From the NCBI RefSeq assembly GCF_014635885.1, contig NZ_BMDR01000007.1, positions 62,001-126,000 on the forward strand: a stretch of DNA of 64,000 nt. The letters are read 5' to 3'. The notes below the pieces were generated by a model. That model was not told where the DNA came from and made no database searches. It saw nothing but the letters and a program-made list of their open reading frames with translations. Source of the DNA: Acinetobacter vivianii. GTDB lineage: Bacteria; Pseudomonadota; Gammaproteobacteria; Pseudomonadales; Moraxellaceae. Shown piece by piece: positions 1 through 8,496 of this stretch (positions are counted from its first letter, which is position 1; every line of letters begins with the position of its first letter). Position numbers and translations under genes: made by a program.

Positions 1-796
1 CTAAATAGGTAAACTGGTTTGAGCGCTCTGGCTTGATTGCAGCTGCCAATTTTTCAAGGTCAAAGTCAAGCAGGTCAGCAGAAAGAAGATCAAGCTCAAT
101 ACCTTTCTTCAAGAAGGTTTCTAAAGCATTGCCTTCAGGTGTATCTGAAGGTAGACCTAAGAATTCAAGACCTGTGCTCACCAATTCATTTGATAATAAA
201 CGTGCAGTCACATAAGTATAGTTTGGCTCTTGTTCGATACGCGTACGGGTCGCCATCATCATGGTCGTCGCGATATCGCTTTCTTTTACGCCGTTATATA
301 AGTTTTTAACAGTCTCATCAACGATCGCTTGAACATCAATACCTTCCAAACCTTCGCTTGCCGTCTGGATGGTTGCAGTCAACGCATCAAGATCTAATGG
401 CTGGAGCTGGCCATTGCTGTCGGTGATCTGAAGAGTAGGGTGATGGTTCGCACCAGTTTGCTGACGGGCACTTGCGCGTTGGTCACGATAGATCACATAC
501 GCACGGGCAACTTTTTGCTCGCCAGTACGCATCAGGGCCAATTCAACCTGATCCTGAATTTCTTCGATATGGATCGTGCCACCAGAAGGTAGGCGACGGT
601 TAAATGTATTCATAACCATTTCTGTAAGTTGGGTGATGCGGTCATGGATACGACTAGAGTCAGTACCTTGTTGACCTTCAACAGCTAGAAATGCTTTCCC
701 AATCGCAACAGAAATTTTCTCGGCATTAAATGGCGCAATCTCACCGGTGCGCTTAATGACCTGAAGTTGGCCAGGAGTAGAAGTGATGATGCTCAT
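1..796 (-). CDS. nrdA: Ribonucleoside-diphosphate reductase class Ia alpha subunit, N-terminal part (runs off the window)
   Basis: NrdA reduces ribonucleoside diphosphates to deoxyribonucleotides in the cytoplasm together with the NrdB radical subunit. Only the first 265 residues are present; the gene continues past base 1. The reverse-strand translation starts MSIITSTPGQLQVIKRTGE. It carries an ATP-cone allosteric domain over roughly residues 10-105 (VIKRTGEIAPFNAEKI, then an RAYVIYRDQR segment), followed by the helical N-terminal region of class Ia large subunits. The ATG at 796-794 has GGAG about 10 bases upstream. The upstream region holds a DnaA box and two NrdR-like boxes, as expected for nrdAB. 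The catalytic cysteines lie outside the window. Confidence 0.93.
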   Translation of the reverse strand, partial: MSIITSTPGQLQVIKRTGEIAPFNAEKISVAIGKAFLAVEGQQGTDSSRIHDRITQLTEMVMNTFNRRLPSGGTIHIEEIQDQVELALMRTGEQKVARAYVIYRDQRASARQQTGANHHPTLQITDSNGQLQPLDLDALTATIQTASEGLEGIDVQAIVDETVKNLYNGVKESDIATTMMMATRTRIEQEPNYTYVTARLLSNELVSTGLEFLGLPSDTPEGNALETFLKKGIELDLLSADLLDFDLEKLAAAIKPERSNQFTYL

Positions 797-882
797 GTCA
801 GCATAGCTCCATTATCATCTATTTTTATGTTCATTGACCGTTTGAATCGAGCAAAAAGCATGCCACGATGTTTGAGGGATAA

Positions 883-930
883 ACACAATACTTAGTGGTT
901 AAAGTTTATTTTCAACACAAGATACGGGAT
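883..930 (-). promoter_or_regulatory. Candidate NrdR box pair over the nrdA promoter
   Basis: Box 1 at 883-898 (ACACAATACTTAGTGG) matches the NrdR consensus ACACWATATATWGTGT at 13 of 16 positions. Box 2 at 915-930 matches at about 11 of 16. They start 32 bp apart, the three-helical-turn spacing known for NrdR pairs. Read on the minus strand they overlap a candidate nrdA promoter: TTGAAA at 915-910, a 16-bp spacer and AAGTAT at 893-888. NrdR represses ribonucleotide reductase genes when bound to (d)ATP. The match is by eye. Confidence 0.55.
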
Positions 931-1044
931 TTTTAGTACTAGATCAATCCTTGACATTTTACTAATTTTTTTTTCATGTCTTAACTGCTGAATTCACAGG
1001 GACATAGCATAACAAAGCCATTAAAAAAGGCTTATAGATAACTC

Positions 1045-1053
1045 TGTGGATAA
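1045..1053 (-). promoter_or_regulatory. Perfect DnaA box upstream of nrdA
   Basis: The minus strand reads TTATCCACA, the strong DnaA box. It lies about 250 bp upstream of the nrdA start and about 290 bp upstream of bfmR. In E. coli, DnaA binds boxes in the nrdAB promoter region and ties dNTP synthesis to replication initiation. A similar role here is inference. Confidence 0.5.
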
Positions 1054-1247
1054 GTCAAAAAACAGACACTTAAATTGTTATAGGCGAAGAAAGAAACAAA
1101 TTGTTTAACATTGGCACAAAATCTATACTAAACATCCATCCTGAAGAAAAAACGCTTACAATTCTGAAAAATATATTAAAATTCATAATTTTAATAAAAA
1201 GATAACAAAACAGGGTAAGCGTGTATCAGTTTGGTGAACGGCTACTT

Positions 1248-1262
1248 GTTTACAATGTAAAC
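1248..1262. promoter_or_regulatory. 15-bp palindrome upstream of bfmR
   Basis: GTTTACA-A-TGTAAAC is a perfect inverted repeat with a single central base, about 80 bp upstream of the bfmR start. The TTTACA/TTACA half-site resembles sites bound by OmpR-family regulators such as RstA, so autoregulation by BfmR is a reasonable guess. A second dyad, ATCTGTC (1293-1299) and GACAGAT (1310-1316), lies between it and the ribosome binding site. Confidence 0.4.
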
Positions 1263-1340
1263 GTGTGTATATTGCAATTCATAAACCAATGTATCTGTCA
1301 GATTTCATAGACAGATTCACTCAGATTTTAGGGGCAACAA

Positions 1341-2057
1341 ATGAGCCAAGAAGAAAAGTTACCGAAGATTTTGATTGTTGAAGATGACGAGCGTTTAGCG
1401 CGTTTAACACAAGAGTATTTGATTCGTAACGGTTTAGAAGTTGGTGTTGAAACTGATGGTAATCGTGCCATTCGTCGTATTATCAGCGAGCAGCCAGATT
1501 TAGTGGTTCTCGATGTGATGTTACCTGGTGCAGATGGCTTAACCGTTTGTCGTGAAGTTCGTCCGCATTATCATCAACCCATCTTGATGTTAACTGCTCG
1601 TACTGAAGATATGGATCAGGTACTGGGTCTGGAAATGGGCGCAGATGACTATGTTGCCAAGCCTGTTCAGCCACGCGTACTGTTAGCGCGTATTCGTGCC
1701 TTATTACGTCGTACCGATAAAACGGTTGAAGACGAAGTTGCACAACGTATCGAGTTTGATGATCTTGTGATTGATAACGGTGGTCGTTCGGTGACTTTAA
1801 ATGGTGATCTGGTTGATTTCACCAGCGCTGAATATGACTTGTTATGGTTACTTGCCTCAAATGCGGGCCGTATCTTGTCTCGTGAAGATATCTTCGAGCG
1901 TTTACGCGGTATCGAATATGACGGTCAAGACCGTTCAATTGACGTACGTATCTCGCGTATCCGTCCAAAAATCGGTGATGACCCAGAAAATCCAAAACGT
2001 ATTAAAACAGTACGTAGTAAAGGTTATCTCTTCGTTAAAGAAACCAACGGGATCTAA
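1341..2057 (+). CDS. bfmR: OmpR/PhoB-family response regulator BfmR (RstA-like)
   Basis: DNA-binding response regulator of 238 aa, near-identical in my memory to Acinetobacter BfmR. That protein controls biofilm formation, pili, capsule and stress survival with sensor BfmS. The receiver domain spans about residues 9-125: acidic pocket EDD at 15-17, phospho-acceptor Asp58 in VVLDVM, the conserved Thr of MLTAR, and Lys in YVAKPV. The winged-helix effector domain spans about residues 138-235 and ends in the VRSKGYLF recognition and wing segment. SD AGGGG lies six bases before the ATG. bfmS follows after 106 bp. Confidence 0.95.
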   Translation: MSQEEKLPKILIVEDDERLARLTQEYLIRNGLEVGVETDGNRAIRRIISEQPDLVVLDVMLPGADGLTVCREVRPHYHQPILMLTARTEDMDQVLGLEMGADDYVAKPVQPRVLLARIRALLRRTDKTVEDEVAQRIEFDDLVIDNGGRSVTLNGDLVDFTSAEYDLLWLLASNAGRILSREDIFERLRGIEYDGQDRSIDVRISRIRPKIGDDPENPKRIKTVRSKGYLFVKETNGI

Positions 2058-2062
2058 ATCCC

Positions 2063-2090
2063 TAGAATCCTCCTTCTTTAAGGGGGATTC
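2063..2090 (+). repeat. Stem-loop between bfmR and bfmS
   Basis: AGAATCCTCC (2063-2072) pairs with GGGGGATTCT (2081-2090) around an 8-base loop, with one G-T wobble. It follows the bfmR stop directly and is followed by TTCCTTTC rather than a clean T tract. It could be a leaky terminator or RNA-stability element that lowers bfmS relative to bfmR, or a remnant of a dispersed intergenic repeat. Confidence 0.4.
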
Positions 2091-2163
2091 TTTCCTTTCT
2101 GCTAAGGACTTGCGTAGCAGGCTGCTCAAGCGGGGTTTTAATGAGCTTGGAATTATTTAGCTT

Positions 2164-3804
2164 ATGGTAAGTCGAGTACTGAAAAACAGCATATTCTTGC
2201 GTATTTATGCTGGCTTGGTGGTTTTGGTTGTTGTCGTTGCCGCATTTTGTTATTTGCTGGTGCAGATTATCAACTACCAACGGGCGCAAGAATATCGTGA
2301 ATCTCTGACCGATGGCATTTCCTATGTCATTAGTGAGGGGGTATCTCGCCAGCCAGAAAAACAACAGAAACTCGACTGGATTTCCGATGCATCTGATTTG
2401 CTGGAATTACCAATCTACTATGTGGATGCGGAACGGGTAGAGTTATCGCGTACCGAGAAAAAGCGCATTGCCGAGCAAAAGTCGGTGGTTCGTTATGATG
2501 CCAATAATGGGATTGGCTATATCATTATCGGTCTAAAAGACGATCCTAAGCATTTTCTCTATATCAAAGTCGATAAAATTGGCGAACGCCAGATGAAGGC
2601 GCTGCCGATTTTTGTACTGGATTATTTAATTTTCTATCCAGGACAAGAGCGTGAATATTTAGACCGAATCAAAAAGCATTTCTATTATCCGATTGAAATT
2701 GCAGATATTAAAGATATTAATCTGGATTCAGAGCAAATTGGTCGTTTACGCCAAGATCAAAGTATCTTGCTTTATAAAGACAGTGCAACAGTTCGTGGCA
2801 CGACCATTTCGATTGTATCTCCAATGCCAAACCATCCTGCACAAGTGCTGATCCTAGGCCCAGTGCCGATGTTTAACTGGATGCCATTCCAGCTTTCAGC
2901 AGGGATTACCTTATTCAGCTTATTCTTGCTGAGTTTGGGTGTCTATGGTTTGATTCTGCCGCTTGAACGTAAAATCCGTCAGGTACGTTATGCCTTGAAC
3001 AAGATGAAGTCAGGTGATTTGTCTTTACGTGTTCCGATTGAAGGAACCGATGAAATGGCGAATCTGGCATCAAGTTATAACAATATGTCGGATCATATTC
3101 AGCGTTTGATTGAAGCACAGCGTGAATTGATGCGTGCGGTATCACATGAACTCAGAACCCCTGTCGCACGAATCCGTTTTGGGATGGAAATGCTGGCAGA
3201 GGAAGATGACTATAATTACCGTATCCAGCAAGTCGATATGATTGATAAGGATATTGAAGCACTCAATACCCTGATTGATGAAATCATGACCTATGCCAAA
3301 CTGGAGCAGGGCACACCATCTCTCGATTTTGAAGAAATTGTACTGGTTGAAGTTCTAGACCAAGTGGCAATGGAAACGGAAGCGCTGAAGACACAAAAAG
3401 AAATCGAGTTGATTGCACCACCAATGGCGTTGCAGGTCGATGCAGAGCGTCGCTATCTACACCGTGTGGTACAGAATCTGGTTGGAAATGCAGTGCGCTA
3501 CTGTGACCATAAGGTGCGTATTAGTGGTGGTATCCGTGCCGATGGCAATGCCTATGTCTGCGTTGAAGATGATGGGCCGGGGATTCCTGAGCAGGAGCGC
3601 GCCCGTATCTTTGAAGCCTTTGCGCGTCTGGATGATAGTCGTACTCGTGCTTCAGGTGGTTATGGACTTGGTTTGTCGATTGTCAGCCGTATTGCTTACT
3701 GGTTTGGTGGTACCATTCAGGTTGATCAGAGTCCAAATCTGGGCGGTGCACGTTTTATCATGACTTGGCCCGCAAAACGATATAAGCAAGTCTTAAAGAA
3801 ATAA
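2164..3804 (+). CDS. bfmS: Sensor histidine kinase BfmS (RstB-like)
   Basis: Inner-membrane kinase of 546 aa, partner of the upstream regulator. Two membrane segments (about residues 13-36 and 243-264) bracket a large periplasmic sensor region. A HAMP linker follows, then the HisKA H-box with phospho-accepting His328 (AVSHELRTPVARIRF). The C-terminal HATPase has an N-box QNLVGNAVRY, a G1 box VEDDGPGIP and a G2 box GYGLGLSIV, so the catalytic core looks intact. The start lies 106 bp after bfmR, so co-transcription is likely. A strong terminator follows at 3816-3841. Confidence 0.93.
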   Translation: MVSRVLKNSIFLRIYAGLVVLVVVVAAFCYLLVQIINYQRAQEYRESLTDGISYVISEGVSRQPEKQQKLDWISDASDLLELPIYYVDAERVELSRTEKKRIAEQKSVVRYDANNGIGYIIIGLKDDPKHFLYIKVDKIGERQMKALPIFVLDYLIFYPGQEREYLDRIKKHFYYPIEIADIKDINLDSEQIGRLRQDQSILLYKDSATVRGTTISIVSPMPNHPAQVLILGPVPMFNWMPFQLSAGITLFSLFLLSLGVYGLILPLERKIRQVRYALNKMKSGDLSLRVPIEGTDEMANLASSYNNMSDHIQRLIEAQRELMRAVSHELRTPVARIRFGMEMLAEEDDYNYRIQQVDMIDKDIEALNTLIDEIMTYAKLEQGTPSLDFEEIVLVEVLDQVAMETEALKTQKEIELIAPPMALQVDAERRYLHRVVQNLVGNAVRYCDHKVRISGGIRADGNAYVCVEDDGPGIPEQERARIFEAFARLDDSRTRASGGYGLGLSIVSRIAYWFGGTIQVDQSPNLGGARFIMTWPAKRYKQVLKK

Positions 3805-3815
3805 TCAAAGAAAAA

Positions 3816-3841
3816 GGAATGGCAAGCACCATTCCTTTTTT
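3816..3841 (+). terminator. Rho-independent terminator of bfmRS
   Basis: GGAATGG (3816-3822), loop CAAGCA, CCATTCC (3829-3835), then a T run. An A run on the 5' side extends the pairing. Confidence 0.85.
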
Positions 3842-3860
3842 GTTTTAAAGCCCATAAAAA

Positions 3861-3883
3861 AGCCAAAGCGATAAACGCTTTGG
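3861..3883 (-). terminator. Terminator of the minus-strand gene at 3924-4280
   Basis: CCAAAGCG (3863-3870) and CGCTTTGG (3876-3883) with a 5-base loop. On the minus strand the hairpin is followed by CTTTTTT, so it ends transcription coming from the right. Confidence 0.75.
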
Positions 3884-3923
3884 TTCAATTGAAATAAAAA
3901 CTTTTAAATCAATTCATCTACTT

Positions 3924-4280
3924 TTACTCATGAACCGAAGGATCTGGTTCGATCAATGGTTTGCCTGAGCGAAGCGCATGTAATGCGTCGGCATTGAAAT
4001 CAATCAGTAGGGAATTGTTTTTAATATCGATTTTATAGCCTTGGATCAGTGCCTGATCTCCATTTAAGGTTTCAACTTTATAACTGTCTGCAATATTAAG
4101 AATACTTTCTAAATTGGTTGTGGTTGCGGCAAAATCCTCTCTAAATACTTCATAGATATCTCTTAAATCGAAAATTGCATTATCAGCATCTGGATGTTTT
4201 CGAACATAACTTTCTATATGACGCATGAGTAGTTGTGAAAAAAAGAAATAATCCGAGTCGTGTGTGTATTCTAGATGCAT
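3924..4280 (-). CDS. Hypothetical protein, 118 aa
   Basis: I do not recognise a family. The product is small, acidic and without signal peptide or membrane segment. It opens MHLEYTHDSDYFFFSQ, has a mixed alpha/beta middle part and ends in IEPDPSVHE. It starts at an ATG preceded by GGAGAAAAAC on the minus strand, a usable SD. It is a single transcription unit between the convergent end of bfmRS and the divergent nuo promoter, with its own terminator at 3861-3883. Intact codons and a good start and stop context support a real gene. Confidence 0.7.
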   Translation of the reverse strand: MHLEYTHDSDYFFFSQLLMRHIESYVRKHPDADNAIFDLRDIYEVFREDFAATTTNLESILNIADSYKVETLNGDQALIQGYKIDIKNNSLLIDFNADALHALRSGKPLIEPDPSVHE

Positions 4281-4862
4281 GTTTTTCTCCTTCTTTACTT
4301 CTATTAGAATAACGATCTATTGCTCGAGCTGTGTATAAAGATAATTAAAGTATTTAGCTGAATTGCAACATATTATGTCGAAATGACAACTTGATTTCAG
4401 TGTGATCTTTTAGTCGGATAAATTGCTTCATCTGCCTGTTTAAATCATTGTTTAATAGAATAGGGATTCTCCGCTTGATAAATACAAATATAGAGGGGGA
4501 GGTGAATAATTTTTGTTTAAATTTTCAGCACAAATTTGTATCAATGCAATGATTTAGTTCGTGCTGCCATATTTAGGAACATTACGCAGAAATGATGAAT
4601 GTTTTTGATGCACTAATAAAGAAAAAAATGATCAATATAGAGTCTTTGATTAGATAATTCGATTTCTAGGGGTGAATTAACCATGATCTTGTATATATCA
4701 GTAACTTTATGGACAAAATCATCCGAAAGACTAAAGCGCTTCAACTAGCATGAGAAATTAGAAATCAGGTACAATTGGCGGGATTAATTTTGTGTTTGGT
4801 GTATTTGAAGGCCAATACATACATTCTTTGTTAAAAATAGGCCTGCCAGGAGTTATCCCCGC
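4281..4862. other. Long intergenic region ahead of nuoA
   Basis: 582 bp without a convincing gene. It must hold the divergent promoters of the 118-aa gene and of the nuo operon. The stretch is strongly AT-rich apart from the last 90 bases. I see no clear regulator site, hairpin terminator or RNA gene and do not assign promoter boxes. Confidence 0.5.
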
Positions 4863-5414
4863 ATGAGTGCCATTACTCCATACGATTGGGCAATTATTGC
4901 CTTCGTGATCGGCGTTACATTTCTTTGCGTTTTTATGCTCACTGTTCCCTTACTCCTAGGGGGTAAAGCATGGGGACGTGCGAAGCAAGAGCAGTTTGAG
5001 TCAGGTGTAGTTGGTGCGGGCGGTGCTCGTATCCGCTTGTCTGCCAAGTTCTATTTAGTTGCAATTTTCTTTGTGGTTTTCGATCTGGAAGCCCTCTATC
5101 TCTACGCTTGGTCAACTTCAGTTCGTGAAGTCGGTTGGGTTGGTTTTGCAACTGCCGCAGTCTTTATTCTAGTTTTATTAATTGGTTTGATTTACGAACT
5201 TTCAACAGGCGCACTCAACTGGGCTCCTTCTGATCGCCGTAAAGCTGCTGGTGTTAAAACTAATATCGGTTCGCCAAATATGAACATTGCTGACATTACC
5301 CGATTCAATAACATTGAAGAGTTGGTTGTCGATCCTACTGGTCATATTCCAGCACAGTCTTCTGGTCGTGTTAAATCTAAAACACCGACTACCTCAACAT
5401 CTGAACAGGAGTAA
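4863..5414 (+). CDS. nuoA: NADH-quinone oxidoreductase subunit A
   Basis: Small membrane subunit of proton-pumping complex I, near the quinone channel. Three membrane helices are visible (about 9-32, 62-82, 93-115). The family signature FESGVVGAGGARIRLS is followed by the acidic helix FFVVFDLEALYLY. It is 183 aa against about 147 in E. coli; the extra length is a hydrophilic C-terminal tail from about residue 125. First gene of a 13-gene operon. SD AGGAG lies about 10 bases before the ATG. nuoB starts 6 bp after the stop. Confidence 0.95.
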   Translation: MSAITPYDWAIIAFVIGVTFLCVFMLTVPLLLGGKAWGRAKQEQFESGVVGAGGARIRLSAKFYLVAIFFVVFDLEALYLYAWSTSVREVGWVGFATAAVFILVLLIGLIYELSTGALNWAPSDRRKAAGVKTNIGSPNMNIADITRFNNIEELVVDPTGHIPAQSSGRVKSKTPTTSTSEQE

Positions 5415-5420
5415 GTCGGG

Positions 5421-6098
5421 ATGAAATATACTTTAACCCGTGCGAATCCGGATGCCGATCAATATCCATTACAAGATCGTCAAATTGTCACTGATCCTCT
5501 TGAGGAAGAAGTTAATAAAAGTGTGATGATGACACGTCTTGAAGATGTGTTGCATACAGCGGTGAACTGGGGGCGTAAAAACTCTTTGTGGCCATTTAAC
5601 TTTGGTACTTCATGCTGCTACGTTGAATATGCAACCACATTAACCGGCGTTCATGACTTGTCACGTTTTGGTGCCGAGGTTATTCGTGCTTCGCCGCGTC
5701 AGGCAGACTTGATGATTGTTGCAGGGACCTGCTTTGTCAAAATGGCACCTGTAATTCAACGTTTGTATGAACAAATGCTTGAGCCTAAATGGGTCATCTC
5801 AATGGGTGCTTGTGCTAACTCTGGTGGTATGTACGACATCTATTCTGTGGTTCAAGGTGTAGACAAAATTATTCCTGTTGATGTGTACATCCCAGGTTGC
5901 CCACCTCGTCCAGAAGCATTGATTCAAGCATTGATGTTACTTCAAGACCAAATTCAACTAGAGCGCCGTCCACTTTCAGCGGTTATTGGTGATGATCTTC
6001 AGCCTGTGTATAAGCCAAAGATGATGCCAGAACGTGACCGTAAAAATGCTGAACGTATTGCGGTGAAAAACTTACGCTCTATGGATGATATTAAATAA
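5421..6098 (+). CDS. nuoB: NADH-quinone oxidoreductase subunit B (cluster N2)
   Basis: Peripheral-arm subunit that carries Fe-S cluster N2, the last electron donor to ubiquinone. The ligands are visible: the adjacent cysteines in [10 protein letters not shown], the Cys in [10 protein letters not shown] and the Cys in [10 protein letters not shown], with [11 protein letters not shown] between. 225 aa, normal for the family. An 88-bp gap follows before nuoCD, the largest gap inside the operon; I see no terminator in it. Confidence 0.96.
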   Translation: MKYTLTRANPDADQYPLQDRQIVTDPLEEEVNKSVMMTRLEDVLHTAVNWGRKNSLWPFNFGTSCCYVEYATTLTGVHDLSRFGAEVIRASPRQADLMIVAGTCFVKMAPVIQRLYEQMLEPKWVISMGACANSGGMYDIYSVVQGVDKIIPVDVYIPGCPPRPEALIQALMLLQDQIQLERRPLSAVIGDDLQPVYKPKMMPERDRKNAERIAVKNLRSMDDIK

Positions 6099-6186
6099 TT
6101 TTAACGATGAGTTTTTGACGTATCCCGTGATGGATATGGTCATCGGAAAAATTGCCAGAATTTGTATTAAATAGGAAGCCAAGCCA

Positions 6187-7974
6187 ATGGCTGAAACTGA
6201 CATTGCTATGCCAGAATCAACTCCAGTTGATTCACGCCCAGCATTTGCAATCGTAGAAGAGCTCAAAACCAAATTTGGTGAGAACTTTTACGTGCAGGCG
6301 ACTTTTGAAGAGTTTCCAACAGTCTGGGTTGAGCGCGCACGCGTGCAAGAAGTCCTTATGTTCCTCCGTAAAGTGGAACGTCCTTATGTCATGCTGTTTG
6401 ACTTGTCTGCGGTAGATGAGCGTTTACGTGTTCACCGCGATGGTTTGCCAGCATCTGACTTCACCGTGTTCTATCATTTGTTATCGCTTGAGCGTAACAG
6501 TGACATCCGTATCAAAGTTGCGTTGAATGAAAATGATTTAAGCATTCCAACGGCAACCAATATTTGGCCAAACGCCAACTGGTACGAGCGAGAAGCTTAC
6601 GATATGTTCGGTATCGATTTCGCAGGGCATCCAATGCTCCGTCGTATCTTGTTACCAACCTATTGGGAAGGTCATCCGTTACGTAAAGAATATTCTGCGC
6701 GTGCGACAGAATATACGCCGTACATGCAAGACCAGGCAAAGCAAGATTTCGAACAAGAACACTTACGCTTTGTGCCAGAAGACTGGGGTCTAAAACGCGG
6801 TAATGATGACGAAGACTTCATGTTCCTGAACTTGGGTCCTAACCATCCATCTGCGCACGGTGCGTTCCGTGTGGTATTACAGTTAGACGGCGAAGAAGTT
6901 AAAGACTGTGTGCCTGATATCGGTTATCACCACCGTGGTGTGGAAAAGATGGCTGAACGTCAAACATGGCATTCATTCATTCCTTATACGGATCGTGTTG
7001 ACTACTTGGGTGGTTGTGCGCAAAACATGCCATACGTGATGGCTGTTGAACAAATGGCAGGGATTAAAGTTCCTGAGCGTGCACAAGTCATTCGTGTCAT
7101 GTTGAACGAATTATTCCGTATCAATAACCACTTATTGTTCTGTGGTACAGCGATTCAGGATGCGGGTGGTATGACACCAGTATTCTATATGTTCGCAGAC
7201 CGTCAAAAAGTCTATGACATCGTTGAAGCGATTACCGGTTACCGTATGCATCCAGCATGGTTCCGTATCGGTGGTACAGCACACGACCTTCCAAACAACT
7301 GGCAAAAACTTGTTAAAGAATTGCTAGAGTGGATGCCGAAGCGTTTGAACGAGTACTACACTGCTGCACTTAAAAACTCGGTATTTATTGGTCGTACGCG
7401 TAACGTTGCGCAATACGATGCTAAATCTGCATTGGCTTGGGGTGTAACAGGTACAGGTTTACGTGCGACAGGTATTGATTTCGACGTTCGTAAATATCGT
7501 CCATACAGTGGTTATGAAAACTTCGACTTTGATATTCCTGTGGAATATGAAGGCGATGCATACGCACGTGTCTTGGTTCACTTCCGTGAAATCACTGAAT
7601 CATTGAAAATTATTCAACAGTGCTTGGATAACATGCCATCTGGTCCATATAAAGCGGATCACCCATTGGCTGTTCCACCACCAAAAGATAAGACATTACA
7701 AGATATTGAAACCTTGATTACGCACTTCTTAAGCGTATCTTGGGGTCCTGTAATGCCAGCAGGCGAGTCTTCATTTATGACTGAAGTTGTGAAGGGTGCG
7801 AGTACGTATTACCTCACTTCTGATAAGTCAACCATGAGTTATCGTACGCGTATTCGTACGCCAACGTTCACGCATTTACAGCAAATGCCATCTGTGATTA
7901 ACGGCAGTCTGGTTTCTGACTTGATCATTTATTTGGCGACCATTGACGTGGTTATGGCTGACGTGGATCGCTAG
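6187..7974 (+). CDS. nuoC: NADH-quinone oxidoreductase fused subunits C/D
   Basis: A single 595-aa chain carries NuoC (30-kDa subunit, about residues 20-190) and NuoD (49-kDa subunit, about 205-595), the fused arrangement usual in gammaproteobacteria. NuoC shows [19 protein letters not shown] and HPLRKEY. NuoD shows [26 protein letters not shown] and the C-terminal DVVMADVDR. NuoD forms the quinone pocket with NuoB. Also named nuoCD. SD AGGAAG precedes the ATG. Confidence 0.96.
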   Translation: MAETDIAMPESTPVDSRPAFAIVEELKTKFGENFYVQATFEEFPTVWVERARVQEVLMFLRKVERPYVMLFDLSAVDERLRVHRDGLPASDFTVFYHLLSLERNSDIRIKVALNENDLSIPTATNIWPNANWYEREAYDMFGIDFAGHPMLRRILLPTYWEGHPLRKEYSARATEYTPYMQDQAKQDFEQEHLRFVPEDWGLKRGNDDEDFMFLNLGPNHPSAHGAFRVVLQLDGEEVKDCVPDIGYHHRGVEKMAERQTWHSFIPYTDRVDYLGGCAQNMPYVMAVEQMAGIKVPERAQVIRVMLNELFRINNHLLFCGTAIQDAGGMTPVFYMFADRQKVYDIVEAITGYRMHPAWFRIGGTAHDLPNNWQKLVKELLEWMPKRLNEYYTAALKNSVFIGRTRNVAQYDAKSALAWGVTGTGLRATGIDFDVRKYRPYSGYENFDFDIPVEYEGDAYARVLVHFREITESLKIIQQCLDNMPSGPYKADHPLAVPPPKDKTLQDIETLITHFLSVSWGPVMPAGESSFMTEVVKGASTYYLTSDKSTMSYRTRIRTPTFTHLQQMPSVINGSLVSDLIIYLATIDVVMADVDR

Positions 7975-7986
7975 GGGTAAACGATT

Positions 7987-8496
7987 ATGATGATTTTGAC
8001 TGATAAAAAACCACGTGTGAATGTTGAAGGAATTTTGACTGCTGACGAAATCCATGAGATTGAACATCACATTGGTCATTACCCATACCCACGTGCAGCC
8101 TCTCTGGATGCATTGAAGTGTGTACAGCGCCGTAATGGCTGGGTAGATGACGCACAAATGAATGCGATTGCACAATTGCTCAGCATGAGTGTGGCAGATC
8201 TGGAAGGCGTAGCAACGTTCTATAACCGAATCTACCGTCAACCTGTTGGCCGTCACGTGATTTTATTGTGTGACTCGATTGCATGCTTCTTGATGGGTGC
8301 AGAAACTTTGGCAGAAGCGTTCCAGCGCGAGTTGGGAATCCAGTATGGACAAACCACAGCAGATGGTCGTTTTACCTTGCTCCCAATTTGCTGTCTAGGC
8401 AACTGCGATAAAGGGCCAACCTTAATGATTGATGAAGATACCCACGGTTTAGTGGATGTGTCATCAGTTAAACAGTTATTGGAGAAGTATGTATGA
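7987..8496 (+). CDS. nuoE: NADH-quinone oxidoreductase subunit E
   Basis: Thioredoxin-like subunit of the NADH dehydrogenase module, carrying the [2Fe-2S] cluster N1a. Ligand pattern C-x4-C in LLCDSIAC and C-x3-C in CCLGNC, the usual four cysteines. 169 aa. Two adjacent ATG codons begin the frame. Its stop overlaps the nuoF start by four bases (ATGA), typical of translational coupling. Confidence 0.95.
   Translation: MMILTDKKPRVNVEGILTADEIHEIEHHIGHYPYPRAASLDALKCVQRRNGWVDDAQMNAIAQLLSMSVADLEGVATFYNRIYRQPVGRHVILLCDSIACFLMGAETLAEAFQRELGIQYGQTTADGRFTLLPICCLGNCDKGPTLMIDEDTHGLVDVSSVKQLLEKYV

Noticed and set aside
1801..2160. Open frame overlapping bfmR and the bfmR-bfmS spacer
   Set aside because: Out of frame with a strongly conserved gene; composition is that of a shadow frame.
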